Assembly (NCBI RefSeq): GCF_047496725.1
Contig: NC_132971.1
Coordinates: 19,976,501 to 20,040,500 of the forward strand
Length of the DNA: 64,000 nt
Source: Anoplolepis gracilipes
Taxonomy: Eukaryota; Arthropoda; Insecta; Hymenoptera; Formicidae
Direction of reading: 5' to 3'
Shown one piece after another: positions 49,959 to 62,692 of the stretch. The notes below the pieces were generated by a model. It did no database searches. It was given only the letters and a program-made list of their open reading frames with translations, and was not told the DNA's origin. The translations under genes and the position numbers were made by a program. Position 1 is the stretch's first letter. Each line of letters opens with the position of its first letter.

Positions 49959-50333
49959 CACTCAAAAAAATAATCATGCAATTACAACAAAAATGTTCTG
50001 GGTGCGAAAAATTAACCGAGGTAGATAAATGATTAGCAAATACTGTAATACCGCATACGTTTTGTACTTAATTAATTTAAATGACAGAGATGGAATTTAT
50101 ATCTGTACTATTGGTGTAATTTAGATAGAAAATTTTTCTGTGGTGTCTATCTTGTTAAGAAAAATTATATTTGTGCAATGGGATCTAAATTTTCTAGAGG
50201 TATTGTTAGAATATTGCTGCTATATAAATTCTGTACGTGACAAACAATATTCTAACAGATACAAACAACAACAATAAATTTTAATTGTGACATCTAGAAA
50301 TCTATCTACATTAGCAAAATATTTTTTTGAGTG
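49959..50333. mobile_element. Possible 375-bp MITE with 14-bp terminal inverted repeats
   Basis: The ends are CACTCAAAAAAATA and its exact complement TATTTTTTTGAGTG. A shorter internal inverted repeat, TGTTAGAATATTG / CAATATTCTAACA, lies near 50206-50262. No convincing target-site duplication was found, and A/T-rich termini can match by chance, so the call is tentative. Confidence 0.4.
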
Positions 50334-50569
50334 AAAGATGTAAATAATTTTGAAATTATGTGTGTAATAAGTGTAACTAAAGAATTCGCGCTCCGAAAAT
50401 AGTACAAGGATGCAACTACCGTGCGACAGCAGCTGTTTCCTGTTTTAAACTGAAAATTCGCTACAGGTATCCGGTGCACGCGTTACCATATTATGTATTA
50501 TATCGCTTTTTTTCCTCCCCATTTTTTGCGCAGGGTACTTTCGTGCGGCGAAAATTTCTCCAGTTTCAC

Positions 50570-50571
<2 letters not shown>

Positions 50572-50617
<46 letters not shown>
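50572..50617 (+). repeat. (GA)n microsatellite
   Basis: Uninterrupted GA dinucleotide repeat of about 46 bp. GA tracts can recruit GAGA-type factors in insects, and this one lies in the upstream region of roadkill, but no function is shown. Confidence 0.95.
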
Positions 50618-50623
<6 letters not shown>

Positions 50624-53220
50624 GCATTACCTCGACTTTTGAGCGGCTCTTGTTTGGTCGTTTGTACATTCGATACCCGTAACTTTCACTTCCATACTTC
50701 CAACGCTATATAACTTCCACGTCACTTTTGCGCTAGATACTGCCGGAGGCATTGCCAGATCAGACGGAGGGGGACAGGGGAGAGTGGTTTATTCGGGGCA
50801 AAGAAAACGGCAGGAAAAAAAAAAAAAAAAAGAGAGGGAGACAAACAATTTTATCGTAACGCCGTCGCTCTGTTTTGTGAGAAAGCGATCGCGCTAGAAA
50901 GTATAAGCGGAACGGCAAGACGTTTCCGTCGATGTGAAAGGATAACGTATCTCTCAGGGACGTAAGTATCATATAGAATATAGAAATTACAGAGTATAGG
51001 AGAGGGGAAGAGATTGTCTATTTTAACAATTTTTTATTTTACGACATTAAAATTAGAAAGAAACACACGCAGCGTAAGAAAATCCTTTCGAAAATCCTAT
51101 GTCGGAAGGAAATATTATAAAGATATAAATATTTTAAATTAAAATTGAATAAAGCACATACACAAACAAATAAATTATATAATTATATAATTACAATTAA
51201 GAGAAAAAGAAAGAGATAGAGACTGTTAAATTTATATTACTTTAACAAATGTTAAAATGTAAAAGGTTGAAGTAGAGAGTGAAATTCACACAAAGGGCAG
51301 AAGAAGGCAAGAAGATTCCTTCCGTTTATGAACTGATTTTAGAAAAGACGAGGAACAAACCCGAGAAGATGGACCCTAGGTCGGTATTTCTTTGTGAAGC
51401 GATCGAGATATTCGCCCCGACTTATATAGGCGTGGCCTCGAGAGTTCAGGGGAAAGTAGAACGGAGCCCCGACACAAGCTCACCGGTGAAAACGAGGAAG
51501 TTGGGTGAAAACCGTCGTCTACAGTACGTCGAAATCACGTAATTATAGTGCCTGAGAGTCTGACACCGCGGATAGCCTCTTGCCAAATCGCCTCGCGACT
51601 CTCGCGTCTCGGATAGATTTCTATCCTTTATTAGCTATTTATAAAAATCAATCCCGTCTTTTTATCTCCTTGGAATTTTTCCGTGGAGTCTCGCGCCCGA
51701 AAGTTATTTTCATTACATTCACCGCAACAACATTCTCAATTTAATCCTACGTGATTTGTCAATCGTCAAGTTATCTCGTTTATATTTTTACCGCCCCGAC
51801 TGAAAAAAAAACATACGTCGTTATCTTCGTCCGTCGAAGATTTCGCAGAAAAAAAATATTCCCGAGAGACACGTGTTTTTCAGCTGCCTTCAGATTTCAC
51901 GCTTCTTCGACGATGTGTAATTGAGAGCCGAGAATTGCTATGTAATTGTCGATAAGGACAACACGAAGGTTATAACGTGATACAGCATTGCAGCAACGGA
52001 TGATATTGCGTTCTCGGTGAAAATACATTTTTTTTTTCCGCGTGTGAACGCGTAACGCAATGCACAAGGATGCACAACGAGAGAAAAATCCTCTCGTAAC
52101 AGTCTCATTTTCTCTCTAGTTTAATCTCACGATCGAATTAAAATCCCGCGTTGCACGTAATTAGATGGATTTATTTCCATATCTGATTCATCCTATATAC
52201 ATAAGACTGGTAACATTCGTTAAGGCGCGACACACGCGGCGACGACGTTCGCGCGGAAAAAAAGCGATAGAAAAAGGAAGTCTCAGTGTCAAGATCGGAA
52301 GGTCGCCGAGGCGACCGAGTGCAACGTAGCAGGAGGCTAAAAATATCCCTCCGCTTTTACGATTATCCCGATTACACGACGTTGTCGTCGATGCATCGGC
52401 ACGATCGCGATAACAATTCGACCAGGCGGACGGAATGGCAAAAACAACAATGTCTCGGGGCGTTTCGTCACTGAGTGTGGCTGAGAACCATTAATAAGTT
52501 CGAGGAATAAAAATTTCGTCAGAAAAAGATGGATTCTTTTTCGTTCCACCAACGATCGTGATATCGGTTCCAAGAAAAGATAGGAAATAATTTATCGATA
52601 AAAATTATTAATCAATTATTATTTAAAAATTGATGTGACTGACATTTCGATATTAAAGTAATATTATGTCATTACAGCAGCAAGGATAAAATTCAATTTC
52701 GGTATTCTGAAAGCGATGCTTCTTCTGCAGACACGTGGCTATATGTATATGCACACTAGACCTTGATGTATTGACAACGATAATATGCAGCCTTGACGCT
52801 GTTACACAACTTATTTGACATTCCCTACCATTACGTGCTACATTGCTTTTCCTCCAATTCTATACATATCGTGTGTTATTTCAGTCTTTATAACTTGTCT
52901 TTCTGTTATCTCATCCGTCACATATACTATCGTGTACATGACAAAAGTATTTTAATAATATTGATACCAAAAACGTGCAATGTACATTTTATTCTCAATT
53001 CATTATTAACATGATAAAAAAATAATTACAATATAATTAAGATTTTATAAATTGTCAGAATGAAATATAAAAAAAAAAAACCTTATAACATATAAACTAT
53101 ATGAACACATGATGTAAAAGTGTACATATATTTTAACTTTGTCGGCTCTAAAAATCTGTAAACTGTCGCGATCAAATTTTTTTCCTGTTATCCTAAATTA
53201 AAAAAAAAAAAAAAAAAAAA
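50618..53220. other. Non-coding stretch with GC-rich patches
   Basis: Patches of higher GC at about 50700-50950, 51270-51640 and 52210-52560 lie in AT-rich DNA. No exon with a family resemblance was found on either strand. Confidence 0.4.
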
Positions 53221-53680
53221 AATTCTCGATCGTCCTAAACCAAGGAGATTCGGCGAGAGGAAGCCGAGAATCGAAGAAGCCGACCGCCGTCGGTCGGTCG
53301 ATTTTCGCAGGAAAGTCAGTAGACGAGACGAGACGCGACGAAGAAGAGGGGCGAAGTCAAGGCTGACGCTCTGCTTGGCGTAAGCCAGAGTGTGATAAGA
53401 CAAAGGCTGACTCTCTTCAAGGGCGTCACAAGCAAACGCGCGCGCGCGTCTCGCCTTCGCGTCTTGCACGCGCCACAACTTGTCGCTCCGGCGAGGACAA
53501 GCGTTCCCTCGCGAGGAAGATGCGCCGGTCGGTTAGGTTCGGCTTCTCGGCAACCAGTCCGACCGAGCCACGAACCGAGCCAGCGGTAAACAGCCCGTGA
53601 GAGAATCACGGATGCTGTAACGCGGAGAGCGGTTGCAATTTGACTGCACGCTTGACCGCGGTGTCTCGAAAAAAAGACAA
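53221..53680. promoter_or_regulatory. Strong CpG-rich islet, candidate promoter
   Basis: About 460 bp rich in CpG, directly after a poly-A tract (53199-53220), with GTCGGTCGGTCG and GCGCGCGCG motifs. ORFs on both strands overlap heavily, as expected of GC-rich DNA. It lies 4.6 kb upstream of the roadkill coding exon and could be one of its promoters; this is inferred from composition only. Confidence 0.35.
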
Positions 53681-56600
53681 AGTGATAAGGAATCCATATA
53701 TATGCGTCATGTGTTTTGTATATCGCACATCACGAATTGATTGATGTCGGCGTTGTGTAAACATAAATACGATATTCGAGAATTATCGTTAGTCTTCGGT
53801 TTTCTAGATTAAATACTACTAAGGTCTTGAATAAAGAGTCTCGTTGAAGAGATCTACAGGAGAAATTAAAATTTATGTAAAATCAATTTAATTGTATATT
53901 TATTTATATGTTAAAAAAAAAAGTCTCTTTCTTTCGAGATATTTTATTCAGAGAGCGTTAAAATTGTTCAGTAGTTGAATAATTGCGAATAATTATTTTG
54001 AATAATAACGACCGAAGAGAGGTATCAGAGGAATATGCGAAGAACAAATATGCGAAGTATGAAGATTAAGATGTAGATGAACAAATTATTACATCTGAGC
54101 AGTGCGCGTAAAATTGTCGTGCTTGCAAATGGTGCATCATGAATTAAGTTATTCGAGGAAGAATTACTAAGAAAGTGACGAGAGCGATTATCTGTCAGCT
54201 GTGATAAATTTCCTTTCTTCGTTCATACATTCCTGCATGCGCAGTGAATGACGTAGGCTTGAGTTTTGTCATAAGATACTTAGAAGATAGAGAGAGAAAG
54301 AGAGAAATCAATAAATTTATCATGCTCTGAATTAAACTCTTATCGAGGTATAAAAAATAAATTACAAAAACTAAATAAAATTGACAAAAGGATAAGAAGA
54401 TATCAAATACAAAAGTAAATGAAAAATAAGATAAAATGTGCAAAAAAAAAAAAAAAAAAAAAAAAATTAAAAGAAGAGAGTTACTTTTAATATGAGACAT
54501 AAAATATTAATATAATTATTTAATATATATAATTATAATTATTAATATAATAACATATTAATATAATTAATAAAGTTTTAGCATTAGAGCTTGTATTTTC
54601 GTTTTATGAAATTTTTTAAATTTAATTTTTCTCTCGAAAGTTTACTCGTAGTGAAGGTTTATGCATTTTTGACGTGCTGCATTCATGACAACTCAACTCA
54701 AAGCACGATTCAAGGTTCACGATTACGATAAGAACATCTTTTCATACAAAGAGCACATGATGAGCGAATGTCGCTTCGCCCGGACTAAGTAAAATGCGAT
54801 AGTAATATAATTCTCAACCGAATATACATATTTGAGAAATTGCACAAAATTATAAATATTTATATAATAAAAGACTTTATTTCCCTGGCATTAAATGAGG
54901 GAATATTAACTTGCTATTAGGCGAAGCTGTTGATTATAAGATAACGTGTTCTAAAACACAAAATTACGTACTCTCAAAAGCGATAAACGAATGTCCTCTC
55001 TGTGTTTATAAAGTTTATTGATGACGTTTCAACGAGCGTTCGCGATGATTCACGGTCCACTTGTACAAATCAATTCTGGAATGGAAATTAAGAGTACGGT
55101 GCTCGCGTTACGCCGAAAATACCGTAAATATCAAAACTGTAACACGTCAACGTGTTTGAATAATCTACATAAATCATTAAATGATGTAACATTCTACTTT
55201 CTTCGCGCTTGCGATATATAAATTAAATATAATTAAAAATATATTTAATTTATATATTTTATTGTTATATAAGTTAATTGTAAGTCCACAGTTTAGAAGA
55301 ATAAAGACCTTGAATAAAAGGAGATAAAGAATCTCGATATTTTCAAATACTATGATCAAAGACATGTTTAAGTACTTTTTAAATAGTGACATTTATTAAT
55401 TTACATAGTATTATAGTTTTGTTTAAAAAAATGATTTATAAGAGGATTTCTCATACTCAGTAATCACATGTATATCTTCAATTAATTAATAGTATTATAA
55501 AAGTTTCATAAAACTCTAAATGAAATATAATGCTATTAATTAACTAAAGAGAATATCAAATATATGTGATTTCTTGATGTGATAAATCGTCTCATAAATC
55601 ATTTTTTCTTTAATAAAATTGCGATAAATATTACATCCTGATATTTCTAAATTATGGACTTAGCATTTTCAAAATAAATGATTCAAAAACTTGCAAAAAC
55701 GAATTAAAAAGTAAATCTTTTTAAAATTCTACAATCAATTTATAAAATTTGGATCCATCGGTATCGTTAATAATTTTGTTTACTTCTCTATTTAGTCCCT
55801 TTTGACGACCGTCTGCTCCTCTCAATTTGCAGATGCAGGATTGAAATGAAAAGCGTTTTCGCGCGAGCGACGAATCTCCTTCTGACTCGTCCTTCTAGGG
55901 CCGAAGGATTGCTTTTCTTTGGGATCTCCGCAAAGGGAGGGAAGCTCCCCGAGACCCGACTCGTTTATAACAGGGGCCAGTGCCCTGGTACGTGGGATAT
56001 ACTGGACGACCTTGGGCCTCACGGCCAATTTGCGAGGTCCATTCCCTGCAGATGCGCCCTTACGACCGTCTTATTAACCACAAAGAATACCCAAGCTACG
56101 AAGAATACCCTTGGATCGTGTCCCTTCTCGGGAAAGCAATCGTCACTCTTTACGCACTAAATAAAATCTTAGAGATTTGTTTAATATTTAATAATTCTTT
56201 TCACTAATGTTTATATTTAACTAATAACTCGATTTGACTATACTGATTTTCCATCTCTCTCTCTTTCTCTCTTGTCTCTCTAAATTATAATACCAGTTAT
56301 AAATGATATCTTGTTATTACTCTGCTTTATGATATTTAAAGATAGGTAATGATATTTATTTTGAGATGTATCTCTTTCTCTCTCTCTCTAGTGACGTCGC
56401 AAAACTCTTATCGTTTCGGCTCCCATTGTCAGTCGCATTGTTTGAATATCTTTCCTTTTTTCGAGGAAGATTTTTGTAAAATTTATGAATTACAGAATGT
56501 GTGAGGCGTACAATCAAGTGTACTAATGATGTGCGTCTCTAACGAGAATATTTCACTACACGCGACTCTTTGTTCCTTTTTACGAGCATGAAAAAAAATT

Positions 56601-59546
56601 AGAAACTGTGCAAACAATTATGTAAAAGTTATGAAAAAATATGCTTTTTAAATATTATGGAAAATTTTATTTATAGAATGCAAACGCACTATTACTATTA
56701 ATATACAAGTTTGTATAAGTTCCGCCGTTCGGTTTAAGAAAATTTCAATCGCAAACTTTATAGCTACAATAATTTAGACCACTGCTTACTATTTGATGAG
56801 CGATAACTTCGATAAGCTTTCGCATACTACATAATTGCTTACGTAGCCTTTCTACATCTCCTTCATGCTTCTCCGTCCCCGACCAATTTAACCCTTTCAT
56901 GATAAATACTTTTCAACGTTTATCATATATTAGATATAACATATTTGAATGAGAAGATAAATGGCGTAATTTTTTTATGTTGACATACATATTTGAATAT
57001 CATTGGTTAAAATATAGGATTTATCCCAAGAATTATTCAAAATTGAAATAAACTGTATTGTTCAAAAAGACATGTTAATTCCACTTAAAGAATGTATTAC
57101 AAAGATAGAAAAAAATAAAAGAATATCATATCTTTAAAAACGTCGAATTAAAATAAAATTATAAAAGTAACACCTAATTTAAAAAAAAAAAAATCTCCGA
57201 AACACTTCCTATTTAGAAAAAAACCTTTACAGGTCAGAATTTTCTGACCTGATTCTTTGAACAAAAAAAAGTATTGACGTGCCAAAAGTTGAGAAAGCGA
57301 AGATAGAAGATAAGGTGATTTCTGAAAGAACCTCTTTCATCTAGTTTCTTTATAATGGAAGTTGTTTTGAATTCCGAGGTATTCGTCACATATCGTGCAC
57401 GGAAGAGGGAAAAGCGAACCCTCAAGAGGGACGTACGGCCCTGTACCCTTGAAGCCGAAGGTTGCCACCGAGCGCGAGGGACAACTTTCCTTCCTTCCCC
57501 CCACCGCACTTCACTACCACTACCACCACCATAGCCTCCTATCGTATCCTCCTGCTTCTTTGTACTCGGCTTTATTTCATCGAGCCCCGGACACATCGAT
57601 TGGCCTCGACTCCCGTGCTACGACTATAATAATAATATTCAGATATAATTCTTCCGAAAAAACACAAATCACAGACGAAACCTAATAGCGACGAGAGATG
57701 TCGCCGACGCGGTAATCTCGACCTAATAAAAAAAAAAAAAAAAAATTCGATCCGAAAGATTTATAATGATATACTAATGTGCGATATTCTCGATAATAAT
57801 CTCGTTATTCAGCGTTCCAGATTTTTATCAAAGTCCTTGAAATTAGTTGACAACAAGCGATGATAAAAAAAAAATTCTGTATCTTCGTCGAAAATTGTTG
57901 AAACAAAATCGTGTAGGAACAATAATCGGCGCTACTCGAGTTTATATCTTCGCGACACGATTTACCGAAACTGTCGGTATCTGCATTGCTAAACGGCTTG
58001 CCAATAAAGCCTTCGACTAAATTTAATACGTACCCGATCATAAGTGGAACGTCGTTACGTGTTAATCGAGGTGACGCGATCCGAGTAGAGCGGTAATCGA
58101 TGTTATTCGGAATATAGGCAGGCGTTTTAATTTACGACGATATTGTGCGACCAGCGGACGAGTACAGTGTCGCAGTAATAGTAGTAGTGTTGTAGACCAT
58201 TTACACACGAATACACGTATCGACGATCGCGCGCGCGACCAGCTGTTCGACGGGCACAAAGGACATTCAAAGCCATTCCCGCTTTTGCGCTCGCGCTGCT
58301 GACGAGAAAATATTGTGACGCAAACGATAACATTACAGCGAGGCAAGGCCGCGGCTTTTCCGATTCGTCGTTCAATGTGACGCGAGTTGAGCGTGTCTCC
58401 GGATCGTTTTCCCCACAAACGCTCGTCGATTTTTCACAAACGTGGAAAAAAAAAAACAAATTAAATATTTATTTATATCAACGTGTTTTTAAACGCGTAG
58501 TAAAATATAATAGATATACATTTTTTTCTCTGCAATGCGTTCTTCATGCAAAATAACAGTGTCACAATTAATATATATGAATTATATTGTTATAAATTAT
58601 TCATTTAAACACGATTATGTTAAATGCAATGAAAATTACCCGAATCTTTTTTACAACATTTTAAAGAGGAGGGCAAGTATATAAAATTATGAATTATAAA
58701 AAAATATATATTAATAAATTTAATATAAGTAACTCAAATATAATAAAATCATAAGAGTTTTAAAGTTGATGAAGATTTATATTAATATAAATTAATATAT
58801 GTAGAAAGATGTGTTCTAAAGTTAGAATTAATGAAGCCTTGAATATTAGGTTGAACGCGAGATAAACTTTTATCGAGTCGTCATCAGGTTTAAACAAGGA
58901 CGATTAACCTTTGATTGAATGCGTGGGAGGCAAGTGACCCGCGTTAATTGCGCTCAAATGCAGTTTGTTACACGAGCAATCTTGAAGTCGGAATATTTCC
59001 CGCCCATTAATCTCTGGCCATTAAGTCGTGCATTTTTTTAAATAAATTAACGCGCGAAACGTTAAACTAACTGCTAAAGGTAATTCGTCGTCGAATACTA
59101 GCAAGTAATAACAAAGAATTAGAGATAAGCATGACAGCTGCGAAATGATTGATGGATATATCGCTGTAGTTGTCTGCGCGAATTACACGTAACGTAGCCT
59201 TGCCGCAACCTGTTTCGCCTGTTGAATGATTTTCCTTTCGTGACATAAGGCGCATCATCGCGTTCTCTTCGGTGAGAATTAACACTATGACCGTCAGCAA
59301 AAAAAAAAAAAAAAAAAAAAATACACAGTTCGTTAAACGAATAGCAATCCATACAAATTACATCTGCATTTTCCTTGAAAGCATTTGTACGTGATAAGAG
59401 TCTTTGCTATTTGCTAGTATTGTCCGTGTATATAAAACATGTATGCAAAAAATACAGTTGCTTTAAAGCTACAAAAAAATAAAATTCATGTATATACAAG
59501 TGCCATAAAATACAGGCGTCATTCGTGTGACACGGCTGTTAAAAAT
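53681..59546. other. AT-rich desert with scattered GC-rich patches
   Basis: No supported gene. GC-richer patches lie at about 55800-56120, 57370-57720 and 58040-58450. The patch at 55846-56160 has an open frame of 104 codons but no recognised domain. A pyrimidine-rich stretch lies near 56250-56390. Poly-A/T tracts occur near 54440, 57180 and 57727. Confidence 0.45.
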
Positions 59547-60170
59547 AAGGTTGGCAAAATTCCTCATTTTTTGTCAATCATAAAAATTCATGTCAGTAAT
59601 AAATAAAAATGGATATTGTCCAGAAAAAAAAACTAGCAAAAACTTTTTTATTAAAAATATTAAAAATTAATAGAAAACATTTTTATGGATATTCGTCAAT
59701 TAAGAGGTTTTGTATTATTTTATCTAAAATAAAATCTATAATATATTAGAAATCGACAGCAAGTAAATTAATTTTTCATTAGAAAATGTTGAAAAGTAAA
59801 CGCAAACCAGATCTAGGTTGGTAGAAATTTTTAATTCTGTTACTATTACATTTTTCTTAAACTGAAATTTAATTGAAAATTTAATAATATTTATGTTTCC
59901 AAAATTTTTGTTTAAAAATTTCATGTATTAATAATTTGAATTTAAAAAAATTTTATTATTATGATCTCATTTTTCTAAACTGCAGTGATTAGTATGATTT
60001 ATTAATTAAAGCAAAAATATCTTTTTAAGTTATAAAAATATATTTTACAGTGTTACATATTAATTATTTTTATAGTTTTTGCTACGTTATTCCATCGGAT
60101 AAAGTCCAGCACAGTAAAGACCGTAATTTATTATGTTTTTTTTTTCACTGGACTTTTCCGGTTAACCCTG
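59547..60170 (-). mobile_element. hAT-like MITE, inverted copy
   Basis: About 624 bp, the reverse-orientation relative of 60673-61194. Its right end, TTTTCCGGTTAACCCTG, is the complement of the other copy's CAGGGTTGGCCGAAAA start. Inside, TTCCATCGGATAAAGTCC corresponds to GGACTTTATCGAATGGAA in the other copy. The far end, AAGGTTGGCAAAATTCC, corresponds to GGAATTTTGTCAACCCTG. No target-site duplication was confirmed, so the ends have probably decayed. No transposase. Confidence 0.7.
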
Positions 60171-60259
60171 GAAAAGGTCGCCCAAAGATTAAATAGATGC
60201 ATGAGAATTCCAGAAAAAACCCAAACTATCTGCAGGCACTTCGACAGTCCTCCAACTAT

Positions 60260-60345
60260 GGTTGTATTTCAAAATTCACTGTTAGTACTGTCAGCATGTT
60301 GTCATTTTTATGAGGATATGCTGACAGTGAATTTTGGAACACAAT
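60260..60345. repeat. Hairpin between the two hAT-like copies
   Basis: Arms TTCAAAATTCACTGT...CAGCAT (60268-60296) and ATGCTGACAGTGAATTTTGG (60318-60337) pair across a loop of about 20 nt. The left arm has an extra TAGTACTGT. Origin unknown; it may be part of another MITE. Confidence 0.7.
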
Positions 60346-60501
60346 CCCATAAATCTTCGACGTGGTACAAAGTCACGACAAGTTCGACAAAGAATACGCA
60401 GATAACCAACCCAAAGATACAGAAGAGATTACAGAACCGGTCACGTGGTGATAAAACGAGCGATAAGGCAGAGCACGATACACACTTTCGAGGAAGTATT
60501 A

Positions 60502-60668
60502 GGGCTATCGCACACAAAATGCATAAGCTGCATGTGCATAGCATAAGATCGTATGGACCAATAATAATATTATGTAAATCAATATAGCGACTTAATACTC
60601 GATGCTCATTGGTCCATACGATCTTATGCTATGCACATGTAGCTTATGCATTTTATGTATGATAGCCC
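60502..60668. mobile_element. PIF/Harbinger-like palindromic MITE
   Basis: A 167-bp palindrome flanked by TTA on both sides (60499-60501 and 60669-60671), the target-site duplication typical of PIF/Harbinger elements. The ends are GGGCTATCGCAC and the near complement ATGATAGCCC. Arms of about 60 bp (for example AGCATAAGATCGTATGGACC) are almost perfectly complementary around a loop of about 45 nt. No ORF. Confidence 0.82.
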
Positions 60669-60672
60669 TTAT

Positions 60673-60930
60673 CAGGGTTGGCCGAAAAATTCCAGTGGGT
60701 GGAAAAACCATGGTAAATTCCGGTTTTTACCGTCCCGGACTTTATCGAATGGAATAAATTGGCAAAAACTATAAAAATGTATATAAGTATATACATATAT
60801 AACTTTTTACAAAAGGATATTTTTGTTTTAATTAATAAGTTATACACTAATCACGTAGTTTAAAAATATGGTTAAAAAAACGAAACCAATATAATAATAA
60901 ATTATTTTAATTTTTTCTTAAATTAATATA

Positions 60931-60983
<53 letters not shown>

Positions 60984-61194
60984 CATTTTTAAAATAAAAT
61001 CTTTGGGGATATAACTAAATTATATATTAATTTTTTGTATGAGAAAACATAATAATGAAATAGTAAAATATTGTAATAGTAAAAAACTAATTGATTGATA
61101 ATTTTTATGGAAAAGGCCAGATTTTGCCAGTTTTTACCGGTTTTTACCACTGGTGGACTTTATCAAAAAAAAATGTGGAATTTTGTCAACCCTG
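60673..61194 (+). mobile_element. hAT-like MITE with 8-bp target-site duplication
   Basis: 522 bp with ends CAGGGTTGGCCGAAAAATTCC-like and GGAATTTTGTCAACCCTG, i.e. imperfect terminal inverted repeats starting CAGGGTTG. The eight bases before (GCCCTTAT) and after (ACCCTTAT) match at seven positions, fitting the 8-bp duplication of hAT transposons. The duplicated bases include the end of the PIF/Harbinger MITE, so this insertion came later. A (TA)n tract lies inside at about 60936-60980. Confidence 0.75.
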
Positions 61195-62661
61195 ACCCTT
61201 ATACTTAATAGACGCGACATTTGTTGTCACCAACGCGATTAACACTAACAACACTAATGTGTTGCAATTAAAGATTGAGAATTTTAATGCGTTGCACGAG
61301 CGAGCGCAATTAAAATGAGATTTATGGAGACGTATTACACGTGTATTCTTATCAGGCAATAACGTTCTTCCTCCTTCGAAGGTGAAAATACTCTCGACGT
61401 AGTTTTCTAAAGTCGAAGTAAAATCGTCGACAGGCGCGCGAAATCGAATTTGCGCGGAATTGAAAATTTTACGTTAAATCCGAGAGCAGCTTTCACATTA
61501 AACTTTAACGGAATAATCTCCTCGCAATCTTCAATCTTGAGCTCCAAATTGGACAGATCTGAGTTTGTCGGCGAACAAAATGTCATCGTAGACTTGTTGG
61601 AAATCTTGGGGAAAAAAAAAAAAAAAAAAAAAAAAACAATGGTGCGCTACACACTTTCTCGAGTTATTTGCTGTTGAGATTAAATTCGCTTCGTAAACCA
61701 GTTGAGATAATTCTCGGCAACGTTACGAGCAATTTCTGCATTCGCGGGAAGGGCGTAGCAATGTCAAGGACACTCTCGACGCAGGTACAATTCTAAAAAT
61801 AACGTCCCGACATATATCGCGGCCGTTAAATCATAGATAATCGTGGAGGGATGAGTCTCTCCGAGGGAGAGAATCCGTTTATAGTCTCGTGATTCACCGC
61901 TTTTGAATCGTACACAAGCAGGAAGTAATGACTAACGGTGTAAAGATCATCCCATTGACGAAAGTGGAAATATCATCGATTACGATCGAGCTGAACGACA
62001 TACATATGTACGCTATAACGACGATGAATTTGCAAACACACGTTAGAATTCACGGACGAAAGGATCGCGTGTTTATTTCGAATATGTACATATGCGGCAA
62101 CACGTAATATAAATACTTTAAATAATAAACAGACGTTACTTTCAGCTTCGTGACTTGTGTTGATGTTGTAATCGACGTCAATAGCTCGATAAAGGTAGAT
62201 AATAAAAATGTAATGATATTTTTATGAAGCTTCTTTCTTTTCTCGTCAAACATCACAGAAGGACGTGTATGATCGAAATTGTACAGAACGAGCGTCAAAA
62301 ATATCTTTGCCGTCACTTTTTCAGTGATTTTTAATAATTATTTAAATATTTTTAATAATATGCTTAATGAACATAGCCATAAAATAATGATAAAAATTGC
62401 AGCTGGCACGAAAAATGTGTCACGAACCAAAAAGCAAACCAGAGACAAATATTTTTCGTCGCATTCCGATTAATCACATCGCGATTAACACTTTGAACAC
62501 GAGGTTTATCGTATTTTCATATTTATATTAATATTTATATTGGAAGCATTATTTTTCTGCAAACGTACGTTATTTTATTCAATTAACATCCTAATTTATA
62601 CGTGTATGTCAAGCGATAAGAGACATCTTTCATCGTTTTAAAATGGCTCGAAATTATAAAA

Positions 62662-62692
<31 letters not shown>

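Noticed and set aside
55846..56160. 104-codon plus ORF with less random composition
   Set aside because: No signal peptide, domain or known motif, and no supporting splice partners; kept only as a GC-rich patch.
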